Of a DNA stretch of 64,000 bases, positions 14,101-27,700 are shown piece by piece. Within the stretch, counting starts at the first letter, position 1; every line of letters starts with the position of its first letter. A program made the translations under genes and the position numbers. This DNA comes from Hybos culiciformis (lineage: Eukaryota; Arthropoda; Insecta; Diptera; Hybotidae): NCBI GenBank assembly GCA_964007475.1, contig OZ023273.1:116917812-116981811 (forward strand), in the 5' to 3' direction. The notes under the pieces are model-generated. The model ran no database searches, was not told the origin of the DNA, and saw only the letters and a program-made list of their open reading frames with translations.

Positions 14101-16041
14101 TTCATTAACCAGAAGACTGACAGAATGAAATGCTAACTTTGATTACATAATTTTTATTTCATGTTTTTTTTTATTAATTTTATTTTTATACAAATTAAAT
14201 TTTTCAAATTTTTTTTTTCTAAAAACTTCATAAACATGAAACTGACAGAATCTGTTCTTTTTAACTGATAAAAATTTGCATAAAATAAGTATAAAAAAAA
14301 AGTATAATTTTAAAAAATATCTAGCATACAATATAGAAAAAAAAAACTCTATAAATAAATTATAATTTTTTTTTTTTAATACATATTTTAAATTTTATTA
14401 AATATTAAATTTTTTTCCACTTATTTCACATTGCAAGAATTGGCTCAAATCCAATTGCAAAAAGAGTTAATTATTTGCAATGACATTTATGTTTCAAAAA
14501 AAATAAAGTGACTGATCGCTTATTAAAAAATTCTTTAATTAGTCAATTATGATTTCCGAAACTCTATTAAATATATTAAGGTTTCATGTTACATTCATCG
14601 ATCGAAAACAGAGTTAAATATCATAATTTTTCGGTTCTAATTATTTATGTGAATCTGAATTTTCAAAATTGAGAATAATGAAATGAAATATCGAAATACT
14701 ATTACGGAACTAGAATTTCGAGTATGGGGTATTAATAGTTGTATGAAATCATATATATTGTAAAAAGCTTACTTTGTCCTAAAAAGAGGACCTAATAAAA
14801 AAATTTTAATTCTAAACAATATAAATATAACATATAATATTTATAATTTTCTTTTAATTTAATGTACATATTCTGTAAATTTTAAATGTATTTATAATCC
14901 TTAAATTCTTGATTACTGGCTGTCATATAAATCATTTACATATATTTTATGTCCTTTTTACTGCACTACAGAGTCAATTGAATCTGAAGATAAATATTTA
15001 GTAGATATACAAAATAATATGTTGACAATATTCCAAAATATAATTTATGTTTTAAAATAATAAAAAAAAAAAAAATTTGAAAAAAAATAAAATAAAAACA
15101 AACAAATTTTTTTATTTTTTTATTTTAATGATAAAATTTGATTTACAACCCCTGTTTCAATGTTTTTCTTTGCAGTGCACTTCTATGTAAATAATTGAAT
15201 ATTTTTATTTATTTTTTAATTTTTTTTCAAAGATAAGATATTTATATATGTGAAACCAAACCAACTAAAAATAATGATTTTTTTTTTTTTCCTTTTCACA
15301 AATTTTATTTATTTATTTTTATTATTTTGTTTTTGCAAAGAGGATGGTTGAGCTTGAGTTGGATGACTTTTTCATTGCTTTTATGTTTAATATTTGTATG
15401 TACATATATATTTATTATTCATTCACATAAAAAATCATTAAACAAAACGAAACGATACAAAAATAAAAGCTAAAGTAATAATTTAAAAAAAAAAAAAAAG
15501 ATACAAAAACCTTAAATACCTAAATATGTATGTACGATATATATGCTTATATGCATATACACATTGTCATTTTGAAACAATGTTCATCTCATTTTTTAAA
15601 GCAATTTACACTTTACGTCACATATTTATTTAGCCAAATAAACTTATTTAATGTTTTTCATTCATTGTTTTTTTATACTATAATATTGCTTACCATTGTT
15701 TTTATTTGATAAAATAATTTTTATTTTTTTTTTCATATACAAGTAGTATACACTTTATGAGCATATTATGCAATGTCTGTCCTTATAAGATGTGTACTTC
15801 AGTTGAAGTGTACAATATTCCTATTATGTACCTATATTGAGAACTACCTGCAAGTTATGTTAGAGAAAAAATATATAACTTATGAATAACAACAGAATAG
15901 TTTTGAATACGCTCTGTGCATTTATTTAATTTAGTAGTTTAGTATAGTGTGTCAGGATTTTGTATGCATAAAATTATTTAAAATACATTATTTACATTAT
16001 TTACATAGGACTTACATCATATATCATTTTTTTTTTCAGTC
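11119..16041. other. AT-rich non-coding DNA
   Basis: No supported gene. One compact hairpin is present: GTACGTGCAA at 11260-11269 and its exact inverse at 11311-11320, with a 41-nt loop. The rest is A/T-rich with poly-A/T runs, especially 13200-13600 and 15050-15300. Confidence 0.6.
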
Positions 16042-16044
16042 TAA

Positions 16045-16592
16045 TAACTTCGCTACACTTCAGGTTAGCAACCATGAATTTCTTGGTTTGAAAATAGGTT
16101 GGCGAATGGGGTGACACACTTATAAAAGATGGTTTGGTTTGAAATTAAAAAAAAATTCTTTGTAAAATTAAAAAAAAATTCTTTGTAAAATAAAATTTTA
16201 ATTTTTCGTAGTTTAAAAAAAAAAAATGAATTTTTTTAATTTAAAGAAAAAATGGAAAATAAAAATAATATTCAATTTTTTTTTAAAAATATTTTAATTT
16301 ATTTTCTTTTTTGACAACCTACAATTTATTATTATTTTTTTTATATTGAAGCATTTTAAAGTATGATTTTTTCTGTAAATTTTCTGCAAATTGACAGGTT
16401 ATACCTTTTTGTTTTTGAAATGCAATAAAACTATGTAGTAAAATTTCTAGGTTTGTGTCGAACCTACTTTCAAACCATGAAAAAAAAAAAAAAAAATTTA
16501 TATGGCAAACCAAGTAACAAACACAGAACGAACCCATTTTTTTCTGCAAAACATGGAATTCTGTGTTTGTAACCTGAAGTGTAGCGAAGTTA
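16045..16592. mobile_element. PIF/Harbinger-like MITE
   Basis: A 548-bp element bounded by perfect 23-bp terminal inverted repeats (16045-16067 and 16570-16592, starting TAACTTCGCTACACTTCAGG). TAA flanks both ends (16042-16044 and 16593-16595). A 3-bp TWA target duplication is the hallmark of the PIF/Harbinger superfamily, so that assignment follows from the duplication, not from a transposase, which is absent. Similarity between the arms continues inward in patches (TTGGTTTGAAAATAGGTT on the left, a close inverted match near 16450-16480). The open frame inside (16319-16549, minus) is low-complexity and not credible. Confidence 0.8.
16142..16190. repeat. 24-bp tandem duplication inside the MITE
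   Basis: Two head-to-tail copies of a unit built from AAATTA, a poly-A run and TTCTTTGTAA. It is a local duplication within the Harbinger-like element. Confidence 0.8.
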
Positions 16593-16595
16593 TAA

Positions 16596-18273
16596 GGAGT
16601 GCTTAAGGTTATTTAATTAAAAATTATTTAATTAATGAATTGACACAGTACGTATAGATGTAAAACTGATATAGAAATAAATCAAATTTTATATAGCCAC
16701 AATTTTTCCCAATTTTTTATTAAACGCCTTTCATATCATAGCCAAAATAATTTTAAGATTATATACGTAATATTTTTATTTTCCGTTTAATTTTTATTTC
16801 ATGTTAAGGATTATTTTTTGATTCCTTGCCAAATCATATTATATAGTTGGAGTTAATTAATAAGTGGGTGATAATTCAGTTGGAAATATGAATAAATTTG
16901 GCACTTAATAATTTCAGAACATTAAATATAATACCAAATTTTAAATTTCCATTGACTGATGGATCATGATTTCGAAAAACAAACCAAGGAATTTATAACT
17001 CACAGAATTTACATACATGTTTACAAAATTTACATACATACAAAATTTCAGCTTAAAAAAATATGGTGATGCAGACATTATTCGTTAGAATAAGAATTTT
17101 GTTACTTGTGGAAAGAAAAACTTAAAAAACATCATGTAAAATTATCTTATAAAATGAACATATTTAAGCTTAAGAATTTTCTTTCAAAAAATTGCAAATT
17201 TTTGTTTTAATTGTTAAGAAAACTAAAAAAAACAAGAAGCTATGAATTAAATATATTTTTTGTTTATAATTTTTTATTTAATTTTTTTTTTTGTTAACCC
17301 AAAGGAAAAATAAAACAAATGTAAATCTGTAAAATATTTAATGTTTTTTTTTTTTTATATTTTCTTTTAATAATTTATTTTTAACTGTATATGGATATTT
17401 TCTTGTATACTGCATAGTGCAGTACACTTGGAAACGGAAGAAGTTCCTGCTGCAGTTTTTGTTTTTCTTCTGTTTTTTTTTCTTAAGTTTAATGTACTTT
17501 TTTGTTTGGCTTTCATCCATCAGAGTTTGTTATTGAGAAGAACACAAAGTGCTTTACATTTTAAATTACTTTAATATATGTTTATTGAAATATAAATTTA
17601 ATTTCTTTCCATGCAAAAAAAAAAAAAAATAATAATTTAAATTATATTCTTAAGAATATTAAAGTTGGCTAACAAATTATATTTATTTTTTTTTCTATTT
17701 AATGTTTTTATATAATTAAAATTTCATCATTATTATTTTATTATTGTAAGTTTGGTTTTCTATTTTCTGTATATAAAATAAACATAATTATTTCTAATTC
17801 AAAGAACATTAATGAGATAATTAACAAAAAAAAAAAAGAAATTGCTTAAGGTATCAATCGTTTCCGTATTCTCGCAGGTTACAGAATTACAACAGCATCG
17901 TTATTTTATTCGGAAACGAAATTAAAACTATTCTAAAAGTAACTTTCATTTTATTAGTTAAAAATAAATTTTTGTTTTATTTTTAAATTAAATAAAACTT
18001 ATTTATGGAAGATATTTACGTAACAAATTATAAGAAAGATTCTTCTTAAGTATAAGTACTATACCTAATATATTTGTCAGTGTCAAATTATCTATAAAAT
18101 TATATAATCAACCATAAAAATTATACGTGAAAAACATTTTAATTTTATTAACAATCAAAAAAAAATTCCAACTCGGAGTTCGGAGTGGAACTCTTATTTC
18201 AAGCATTTATTTTTCTAATTACTTAAGTTTGCGTAATCTGTGAAATTGATTGACGACTATTATTAACACAAAA
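16596..18273. other. AT-rich non-coding DNA
   Basis: No gene or structured element seen. Homopolymer runs occur near 17345-17360 and 17615-17630. Confidence 0.6.
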
Positions 18274-18307
18274 AACAAGACAACTTTGGGAACAAGACAA
18301 CTTTGGG
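18274..18307. repeat. 17-bp tandem pair next to LINE remnant
   Basis: AACAAGACAACTTTGGG occurs twice in a row (18274-18290, 18291-18307). The core AGACAACTTTG appears again inverted at 18632-18642, on the far side of the LINE remnant. Retrotransposition by target priming gives direct repeats, so the inverted copy is not explained by simple insertion. Confidence 0.8.
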
Positions 18308-18630
18308 ATACGTGTTCCCTGGAAGTAAAGGCCCTACTTCCTCCACTTCAAGTATTTTCAGGCTAAACACGTACCGCTTCAACGTTACACCCATATTTCG
18401 TCAAAATGTAATATAGAACGAGCTTTGGAGATTCGTTTTCGCACCTCCAGCTGGCGGACGTTTGATTTACGACTTGCGCCGCTTTAAGAAGAGTGTAAAT
18501 GATTACCTACTGACTGTCCCATTCTTTAATCCCGTCTAAACTTCCTATCCCCATTATCAAATCCATACTTCTTTAAGTATAAAAGGTATCCCACCTTGTG
18601 ATTTGGTTACTTTAATAAAAAAAAATAAGA
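18308..18630 (+). pseudogene. 5'-truncated LINE remnant (RT C-terminus and 3' end)
   Basis: The frame starting at 18342 runs to TAA 18537-18539 with one internal stop (TAG 18414-18416). It reads through LNTYRFNVTPIF and ELWRFVFAPPAGG to YDLRRFKKSVNDYLL. This pattern (Arg/Thr-rich segment, aromatic-Phe, LW, then a Phe-Lys-rich helix and LL) resembles the extreme C-terminus of Jockey/CR1-group reverse transcriptases. A short 3' UTR follows with AATAAA in an A-rich tail (about 18611-18630). GC content is well above the surroundings. It belongs to a different family from the LINE at 55-60 kb, because the C-termini share only the general layout. Assignment is from pattern, not alignment; a decayed LTR is an alternative because of a TATAAAAG at about 18579. 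Confidence 0.55.
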
Positions 18631-18642
18631 ACAAAGTTGTCT

Positions 18643-21622
18643 GTTTTTAAATAATTTTTTGTGACATTTCAATTTAATAAACTGAAATGAAACTTATATT
18701 TACAGTTTACAATTATACTCTCAGTTATATGTATAATGTTGACTTTTCTTCTAATTGAAGAAAGCTCAACAAATTGTTCAAATTTATTGAATTAAAAATT
18801 CTTTAATTTGAAAATGAATGTACATAAGGGTTTAATAATAAATAAAAGGTATATTGCAATTTTTTTTTTGTAAGTTTATAAAATGAAACAATATTCTACA
18901 AGGATAAATTTCATATTATCTCTGTTCGGGGTAAAAATGTATCTGTTGCATTTCCTGTATATAGGTAGATATATTTGTATATATATTTTTGTTTTCGTTA
19001 TGTGAAAATTGTAAAATAAGATAAATAAATAAACATAAGGGTATAAGGTGGGATGATTATCTGTTATTCTAAGAAAACAATTGAATTTTTTTTTTCAGTT
19101 TATTTTTAATATTTCGTTTCGTTTGTATTTTTTTTATTTTTTTTGTCAAAACGAAAATTATTAAAACAAAACAATAAAAATGTAACAATACATTAGAGAT
19201 AAAATAGGAAAATAGATTTTTTTTTTTTTATTGCTAAAAAACAAATTTGTTTCAGGAAACTTAGGAACATACTTAAGTATTATATTTTCTGGCATTAAAA
19301 AAAAACATTAGACCAGTGCATTTCCTTGATTAAAAATTTTAAGTTTTATTTGCTGGGCTTACGATTAAATAGTAATAATTTCATCGGCGCGGGAATTTCA
19401 AATAGTTTCGACAACATTACTCGCGCTTCAAATTTTGAAATTACAATTTTTTTCAAAAACTTTTGTATGTTAAAAAAAAAAAACCAATAGAATAACTTTT
19501 AAATAAAATTGTTTCTTTTATTTCTTGTAACAAAAGTTTAAGAAAATGTTTTAAAAACTACATAATTTAAAGTACGAAACTCAACATAATAGGAATATCA
19601 AAGTATGTAAAACGTGTTTTTATTTAAACTTCTAAATTCCATATTTAAATTTAAATAATAAATATATACTTATTTTGTTATCCTTAAACCGAAGAAATTT
19701 TTGGTGTATATATTTATATAAGTTTTCATTATTAAAGATTTCCCTTATATTTTCCACCAATGAATTTATTTATTTATTTTTATATATATGTATATTCTTT
19801 TATCACAATATTTATAACAATTTAATGCATACGAATGTTTTAATTTGCAAAAATTATTTGTCATTCTTTACCGCAAATTGTTTAAATTTTAGGCATACAT
19901 TACAGAGGAAAAAAAATAATGTATGTATATATGTAAATGTATATTTGAAGAGCTTGTGACAATCAGCAGACATATAAATTTTTCTCTTGATTTTTGAATC
20001 ATATTTTGTTTTTTTTTGCTTGCTGGAATTCTATTTGCATGAATATTATATAAAATTTCATTTATATTTAGATTCTTTGAATTTATTAAAACAATATAAT
20101 AATTGTTATTTAGATAAGAAAATTTTTTGGAAATATAATTATTTATTCATAGGACGTAGGTAGGTTGATTGTATAATAAATAGGAAAATACATTTTTTTT
20201 TACATTTAAGAAATTTATGAACTACTTATTGTGTCTTGGACTTCCTTTATTTGAATTGAAATTCAATTCTATTTTTTTTTTTAAATACTAACGTTCAATT
20301 TCTATATTTTCTTTCTCAATTTAATTATTAACTACCCAATTTTGTTTTTGTTGTAATACAAATTAGTTTTTAATGTAAATTTAACCCTATTTCAGTTCTA
20401 AGCACTACTAATTTCCCGATTTAGGCTCAAAAATCGCATAATGTAGCTATCCTTTTGCATTAGTTAAAATTTACTATTACTTGAAATACTGATTCTAGTT
20501 GTACAATTTATATATTAGATAAGATAACGAATTACTAAACCGTATATTATAATTTAGTAGATTTAAAATTTATAAATACGAACTAAAACAAATTGTAAAT
20601 ATAAAAGCTGCAATAAATTTTAAATCTAAAACTTAAATTTAACTCTATTTAACTTTTATTGTCTTTTTAACATATTCAGGTTAATTTTGACAAGGATGCA
20701 GAAAGAGTTATATTAAAAAAAAAGATAAGAAACTTTTCAAAGGACCTCATATGAATTATTTTTAATGCTTTCATTATTAAAATTTATTTTATGTAGATTA
20801 CACAAAATGTATTGTGGATTGTACGTAAACATGTATTTTTTTTTAACTATAAATGTGCAGCATTATATGCGACTATATATAAATTAGCATTAGATATGAA
20901 TATAATTTTGCGAAAATATATACAGAGAATTAAAGCAAGCATTAAATTGTCGAATGTGAAAATACAATTATAATATTTTTTCTTAAATCTGAGAATTTTG
21001 TAGTTGAAATTTTAAAATAAAAACATGAATATTAAAAAAAAATAAAAATCATGTAGAATTTGATTGTTGAAGTCTAAGTGTCGCTCTTGTTGGTTAAAAA
21101 AAAAAAATACATGATGATGAACAGATAGCATTACCACGAAATTTTTATGTTTTGTTTTTACTTCTAATTAAATGTATGTAGTTTTATAGTAGTGATATAA
21201 TAATATTTTTAATAATTAAAATATAAAGAATTAAAATTTCCAAATATAATGCAGTGAAATGAAAACTTTTAGCTTTAAATTGGGATTTCCAAAGAGTCTT
21301 TAAAGTTTATATATGCGAAAATATTGTTAAAGCTTTCTACATTTGAATTACCAAAAACAACGATATAGATATAGTAAAAGTAAAGTATATTAAATAAACA
21401 CATTTTTTTAATTTTGTCATTTATGATTGATGATGATTAAAAATTTATGTGTTTTATAATAAAAGCAAACATTTTGAAATAAATTATTCTTATAGAACAA
21501 AACTATCAATTTGTGTAATTTTTCTGAAATTTTTCATTATTTAGCGATAGAAAATTAGATTTAGTTTCAAACAGTTGAAACGATGAAACTTTGTTTTCGG
21601 TTAATATGGCTTTTATTTTTAG
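18643..21622. other. AT-rich non-coding DNA
   Basis: No gene recognised. Open frames here are Phe/Ile/Leu/Asn/Tyr-rich translations of AT sequence. Confidence 0.6.
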
Positions 21623-21772
21623 GATGCGCCTTATGAGTTCATGATCATTACTAACCCCCTGAAAAGTGTGGAAAATTCTAACCTATCTTATAAAACTTCA
21701 CAAGAAACAGTAACTGACATCATACACATCACATTGGCATCGTTAGTTGTACCTATCTACATAAAATTTTAA
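21623..21772 (+). other. Candidate exon or gene fragment, unidentified
   Basis: Immediately after a plausible acceptor (TTTTATTTTTAG ending 21622) a 49-codon frame opens (DAPYEFMIITNPLKSVEN, then KTSQETVTDIIHITLASLVV) and closes at TAA 21770-21772. An in-frame stop directly upstream (21620-21622) fits an exon starting at the acceptor. A possible donor is GTAACT at 21710. Composition has Pro, Asp, Glu, Thr and Val instead of the Asn/Lys/Phe/Tyr bias of random AT frames. An open frame of this length alone is not significant in this genome; the case rests on composition plus the acceptor. I do not recognise the protein. It lies upstream of the exon at 29688 on the same strand. Confidence 0.3.
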
Positions 21773-24700
21773 AATAATAATTTTTTTTTCCTTTGAATTT
21801 ATATAATTTGCATAAGAAAAATATAAAATTTTATTTAATCAAACTAAAAAAAAAAATTTACATATTATCAAGAATATATAATATCTTAAATTTTCATGAA
21901 ATTAAGTCTATACTTTATTTTAATAAAAAAAAATCTACAATTTTATTAAGCTTTTTGTTTATATATCTTTTATTAATATATATAAATTTATATATATGTA
22001 AGTATGTAAATCTGTATGTACATAGATTTTCTGTGTATTTTTTATTTTTCATTTGCAATACACAATTTCTAAAAGAATATTAACATTTCAGACAAAACCT
22101 CATTTGGACACTGAAGGCATTTTTTATTTTGGTTTCTTTTAAAGATATATAAAAAAAAAATCGTTATATGTATATTATTATTTTTTTGTTGAAACACAGA
22201 AAGCAACATGTTCTTTTAGCAAAATTAAAAAAAAATAAATAAAAAAAAAATGAAAAAATGGAATATATGGTAAGTTAAGTATAAGTACTCTCCAACTATT
22301 CCCAGTTAAACTTTAAGAACTTTAGAAATCTTTTAATGACATTAAAAATATTTCAGAATAATATACATTTAAAATTTGGAATGAAACCAATTTCAGGAAA
22401 ATGTTTTAAAACGAAGCATTCAAAGAAAAAATGATTCAACTGACAGAATTTAAATTTTGAGATTGTGGTGTCAAACACTTTCGATGAAATTATATGATTG
22501 AGATATTTAAAAATAAAAAATAAAAACTTCAAAGTTTTATCATTATAAAATAAATTAAAAATAAATTGTTCATGAATTTAATTTCCTTGCAACTTGCAAC
22601 CAGTTTAAATTAAAACGTCTCAAATGTTAGATATATAATAATTCCTTAGCTTTTGTTAATGAAAACCCATAATTCTGAAACCTTAACTATGCAAATCTTT
22701 ATAATTTTTGGATTTAACTTCTGTGTTGAAACTGAAATTATTTTGTCAAATATAAATTTTATTAACTCTTTAATTTCTATTTGAAAAATAAAAAAATTAT
22801 TATATTATATTATATACAATGTATATTTAAAAATATTCTATTTTCTTTTCGAATAATCAACTCGTTACAATTTTTGGAAATATTACAATAAACCTGTTCT
22901 CTGCACCTTAAAATCACATTATTATTAAATTTTTTTTTGGAATAAATGTAAAAAATAAAAAAATCTTTAAACTTTCACTAAATTATACATTGTTTAATAT
23001 AGAATAGTTATACATACATAATCAAAAAAAAAACAAAAATCTTATTATTTTCTAACTCTGTTGAATATATGTATTTTTTTTTTTTTATTTAAAAACCACT
23101 TTTGTAAAGCAAAATGTTGGAAAATGTTCAAAATAAGGGCAATTTACCACTCCATTTTTCAATCACCCATGCAAAGTAGGTATACTATATATGTTTAGGA
23201 ATGTCAAGTATATAGAAATAATGTAGAGAGCAGAAAAGTAAAAAAAAAAAAATAGAGTAAAATCCTTATAAAATTTTTTTTTTTTTTTTTTAATAAAATT
23301 CTATACAAGTCTATGTTTAGCAATATGAAGTAAAATGCATCCCCAAGGATTATTCAAATTATAATTGTAGCGCATTGAAATTGAAAATTAATATTAAGCA
23401 AAACATAAACTTTCATTATAATTTAATGTAATTTTGTTATATAAAGATACAATATAGATTGCTTGTTCATATAGATATATGTTGTGGTTGGAAAATTCTT
23501 TTTATTATATTGAAAATTTTCCTGTTTTACTCTGCATTTATAAAATAAAAAAAAAAACTATAACACAAACTTTAATATAATAACTATATAATAAATGTAT
23601 ATATAAATTTTGTTTCTATATCTTCTTGTTAAAATCTCTGCACAATCACATTACATTAAATTCTATTTTTTTTTTTTAACTAAACAAATTTTTTAAGTTA
23701 TAATCCTTTCTAAAAGGTACTATATTTTCACTATTTTTATAATTTTCTAAATAAAATTTAAATTAGTTTTGTATCTGATGCTCTTGTACATGTGTACTGA
23801 ATATAATTAAAACAAAATAATTTTTAGTTTTGAATTTAAAATCAATATAAAATTGTAAATTGATATAAAAAATTAATTTTAGATTGAAAGAACCACAAAG
23901 ATATTCAAATTCGAAAATGTCTAAAATAAAATAATCGACAATAAATCTTAGTTAGTAAAAATAATTATATTGAGAAAATATAGTTCACAAAATAATATAA
24001 TATTTACTTCAGACTTCAGTTTGGTTTAAAGATTGTATTTGAAATAATGAAAACTTTTTAAGGGCTTGCTAGATTTTAAGTAAAATTAAATATATGAATT
24101 ATCGATTAAAATAAAAATTTGCCAATAATACATATAAAATTATTAAAATTAATCAAGATTATCTATCCATTTTTTTGTTCCAATGAGAATTACTTGAACT
24201 CATGATCTTACCCAGTTTTATTTCACAATTTTTTCAATATGCTTATGTTTCTAGAAATTTATTTTATTTTCTTTAATTTTTAAAATTAATATTTATGTAT
24301 GTATGAAAGTATATTTACTATGTTCATATGAACATTGTAACATTTAAAACTGGTAAACTTTATATGGTTTTTCCATTTTACCACAATAAATTTAATTTAA
24401 ATTTCTTCTTCGTTTATTAATAAAAATTGTTTTTGTGACGTTTTTTTGCCGTCTTAAAATACAATTATAAATAGTAAATTGAAATTTAGGTATCTACCCA
24501 AATAACTATTTGTTTTTTTACAGTATGTACAGTGGTCCGAACTTCATTAAGTAAAAATGTTATTTGAGTAATAAAAATAGTTCAAAATAAAATACATTAA
24601 GCACTAACAAAAAAAGTGAACATAGTTAATTAAATTTTTTTGTTGAATTTAAATCCCATAATCTCAAATTTCAAAAATTTGAAAAAATACATACTTGTTC

Positions 24701-27700
24701 AGTGAAATCACATACTTAGCTTGGAAATAAACTTGATTTATTCTCAAAATATTAATATTTTGGTACTTAATTAAGGCTGAGCTCTTTTGCATATTTTTTT
24801 TAAACCCAATTACAAAGAGTGTTGCACCAAAAACAGGCATGCAAATAAACAAATAAACAAATTTTTGTATCAAAATACACTACAACTCAAGAGTTTCTGA
24901 AATCATATATAGGTGGATATAAAAAACAGTCTATAATATGCCATTTTGTTTTTATAATCATACCATTCTGCATAAGATATTTTACACATTTTTTTTTTTT
25001 AATATTTTGATACATGATCTTAATTTCATAAGTTTTTCGCTTAATGACTTTCTTAGGTACACCACAAAAATTAGTTTTGTGAAATTTTCCCAGAAAAAAA
25101 AAAACAATTCCTTTATTAGATAATTATACTGAATTTCAAATGAAGCAACATAAAGCACTAGATGTTCACCATAGTGAATAAAAAATAAATTAGGAAAATT
25201 TGAAATAAGAGACAGATTTTGTGTTGTGCAAATAATAAAATGAATTTGATAATAATCTCAGGTGAAATATTATTATACACATAAAATATATACACTAACA
25301 CTATATTCTAATATGAGCAGTTTCGAATTTTAAACGTTAATGAGGATAAATAATAATGGGGGTATAATTCCTGATTTTTTTTTGTTTCGAGCAATCAAAA
25401 AAACTTAATAAAACTATATGAAATTTTATGGTCATAAATTTATTTTCAAAAGAAGGGCAATCGCAATTGTCAAGAATTGTTTAAGTGAAGCCTTAACTTT
25501 GAATTTATAATATTTTGGTGTATTTTTTTTAATTATTGCATTGGCAATATTTAGTTGTTCTTACATTGACAATTTTTTGTCCTTGCTTGAGAAGCATATA
25601 GATGTTATATCTCTTTACAAATCTCAGAATTATTTTTTAATATCATGAGATCGCACCTACTAATAATATTTATGATATTTAACAAGTATATACAGAAGTA
25701 AAGTTATTTGTTTAATTAATTTAATCTTGGGTGAAAATGAATCTATCTATCTTCATTAATTAAAAAGTAATGTTTTTGAGTAGATAAGTACGAAACAGGA
25801 ATCTGTTCTTAAATTTAATTCATTTTTCAAACACAAAATGTTGTTTGTACGTGTATGTACATATGCAGCTACATACGAGAACCTGTACGTAGACTATATC
25901 TGTTTTATTATTTTTTAATTTATATAACTTTTAATGAATTTTTATTATAATACATAAATTTTAATGCAGTTCCTTAAAGAAATATAATTTTTATTTATAT
26001 ATTTGTACTTAAAAATAGCTGCATTTTTATGTTAAAATTTATTGCACATAATTCTAACAAAGGTACATACATATATTATCATATTTTTTTCATCACAATT
26101 CAATGTATATTTTAACATTTTTATATGTTGCACCTTTTAGAATGAAAATATACAAAAAAAAAAAAACAAGAACCATTTATTTTTTAATTAGTCCCAAAAG
26201 GTGTTAGCAGCAATAAAAAATAAAACTATACGACTCTGGGTCGATGCCAAATTTTAAATTACCTTTAAGAATTAAATTATTATGTTATATAAATTTGTTT
26301 CCAAGAAATTTAACATAGAAAATAAATAGAGTGCTTTTAATGTACGCTATTTGGCAAATGCACATACATTGGAAAATAAAAAAGTTATAGAATTGTCGTT
26401 TGTTTTGAAGTAGTAGTTTTATCAACTGGCAAATTCTAGTCGATTTCAATAATGAACTTAATTGACTGCTTTATTAGTAGTATAGAGAAGATTAAGCTAT
26501 GGTGCTTAAAGTAATTATTTAACGTTCACAAATTAGCTCGATGATTAAAACATTTAGAACAAGAAAATATTTTCAATTAATATTAATACATTATATTTTG
26601 TACTATCAGAACTAATATCATCCACAAAAAGTTGGAACTTATACATGAAACATTAAAGACTATTATCTATCAATCCAATATATTAAAAAATGAGTATTAT
26701 TAATCGTGAAGTATCAGAAAGAAAATGTTCTGAACCGTTTAATTCTTAAAGACATAAAACTTAACTAAAAATCTGCATAGATTTTTATTTTGATTAAATA
26801 ACTTTTAGAGCAAAGTTAAACTTTCATTAACCGCAATTTAATTTTGTAATGAGACAAAGCATTGGATGAGTTTAAAAAAAATTAAAAGCATGTTAATAGA
26901 ATATTAATTATTAAATTTTATCTAGATAATTATATTTTTGTTAAGTAGATTGAATTTAAATGATTTATTTTGTGCAGCTGGGTATATTTAACATATAAAA
27001 TTGTTTTTTTTTTTACAATTTGTTTAACTTGAAAATATTTAATAATTTAATCGAATTTAATATTTGATGATAGTGTTTAAATAAATTAATAAAAGAAGCT
27101 AAAATTAAAATCGATGAGTTGCATTCTGGCGCTTTTTTTTACCCCAGAGATAAAGTTTTTGAAAATATTATATTCTGTTTACATTTTAAATTTTCTCTAG
27201 TTTAAACTTTTTTTTATCAAATGAATGAATCATAATAAAATGAATTTACATCTAGGATGGCCTAAATAAGTCTAGTAAATTTTTATTTTTGTATGCATCT
27301 ATGCCCTACATTAAAATTTCATTTTTTATAAATTTTAAACCAATTCCAATAGTTTATTTATTTTTACAAAAAAAAAAATAAATAAATAAAGAAGGCTGAA
27401 TAAAAAATATCTTATTCATTTAATATAAAGTTATGGGTTAAACTATGTGTGCACAGAAATGCAATATTCAAGTTATAAATCTTTAATGTAATTTTTACTT
27501 AAAATGAATAAAACATAATGTACAATGTGGGACAATAAAACTGGTGCTGTTTATTTATTTTTTATTATTTATTATATTTTTTTTTTTTAGCAAATGGCAA
27601 TCTCTAGTTTTTATAGGTTAAAGGTTTGGAAATTTTTTATTTTTTTTTATAGGATTTTAATTTTTAATCTTTTTTTGTTTTCATTACTTTTTACAATAAC

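Noticed and set aside
18560..18630. TATAAAAG plus AATAAA at 18579-18625 as a solo LTR promoter and polyadenylation signal
   Set aside because: No TG...CA termini or target duplication were found, and the upstream frame fits an RT C-terminus better. Kept only as an alternative.
24530..25180. Possible Tc1-like element: TACAGTGGTCCG near 24528 and CACCATAGTGAATA near 25168
   Set aside because: The two ends do not form a convincing inverted repeat, and no transposase motif could be read between them. The frames inside are AT translations.
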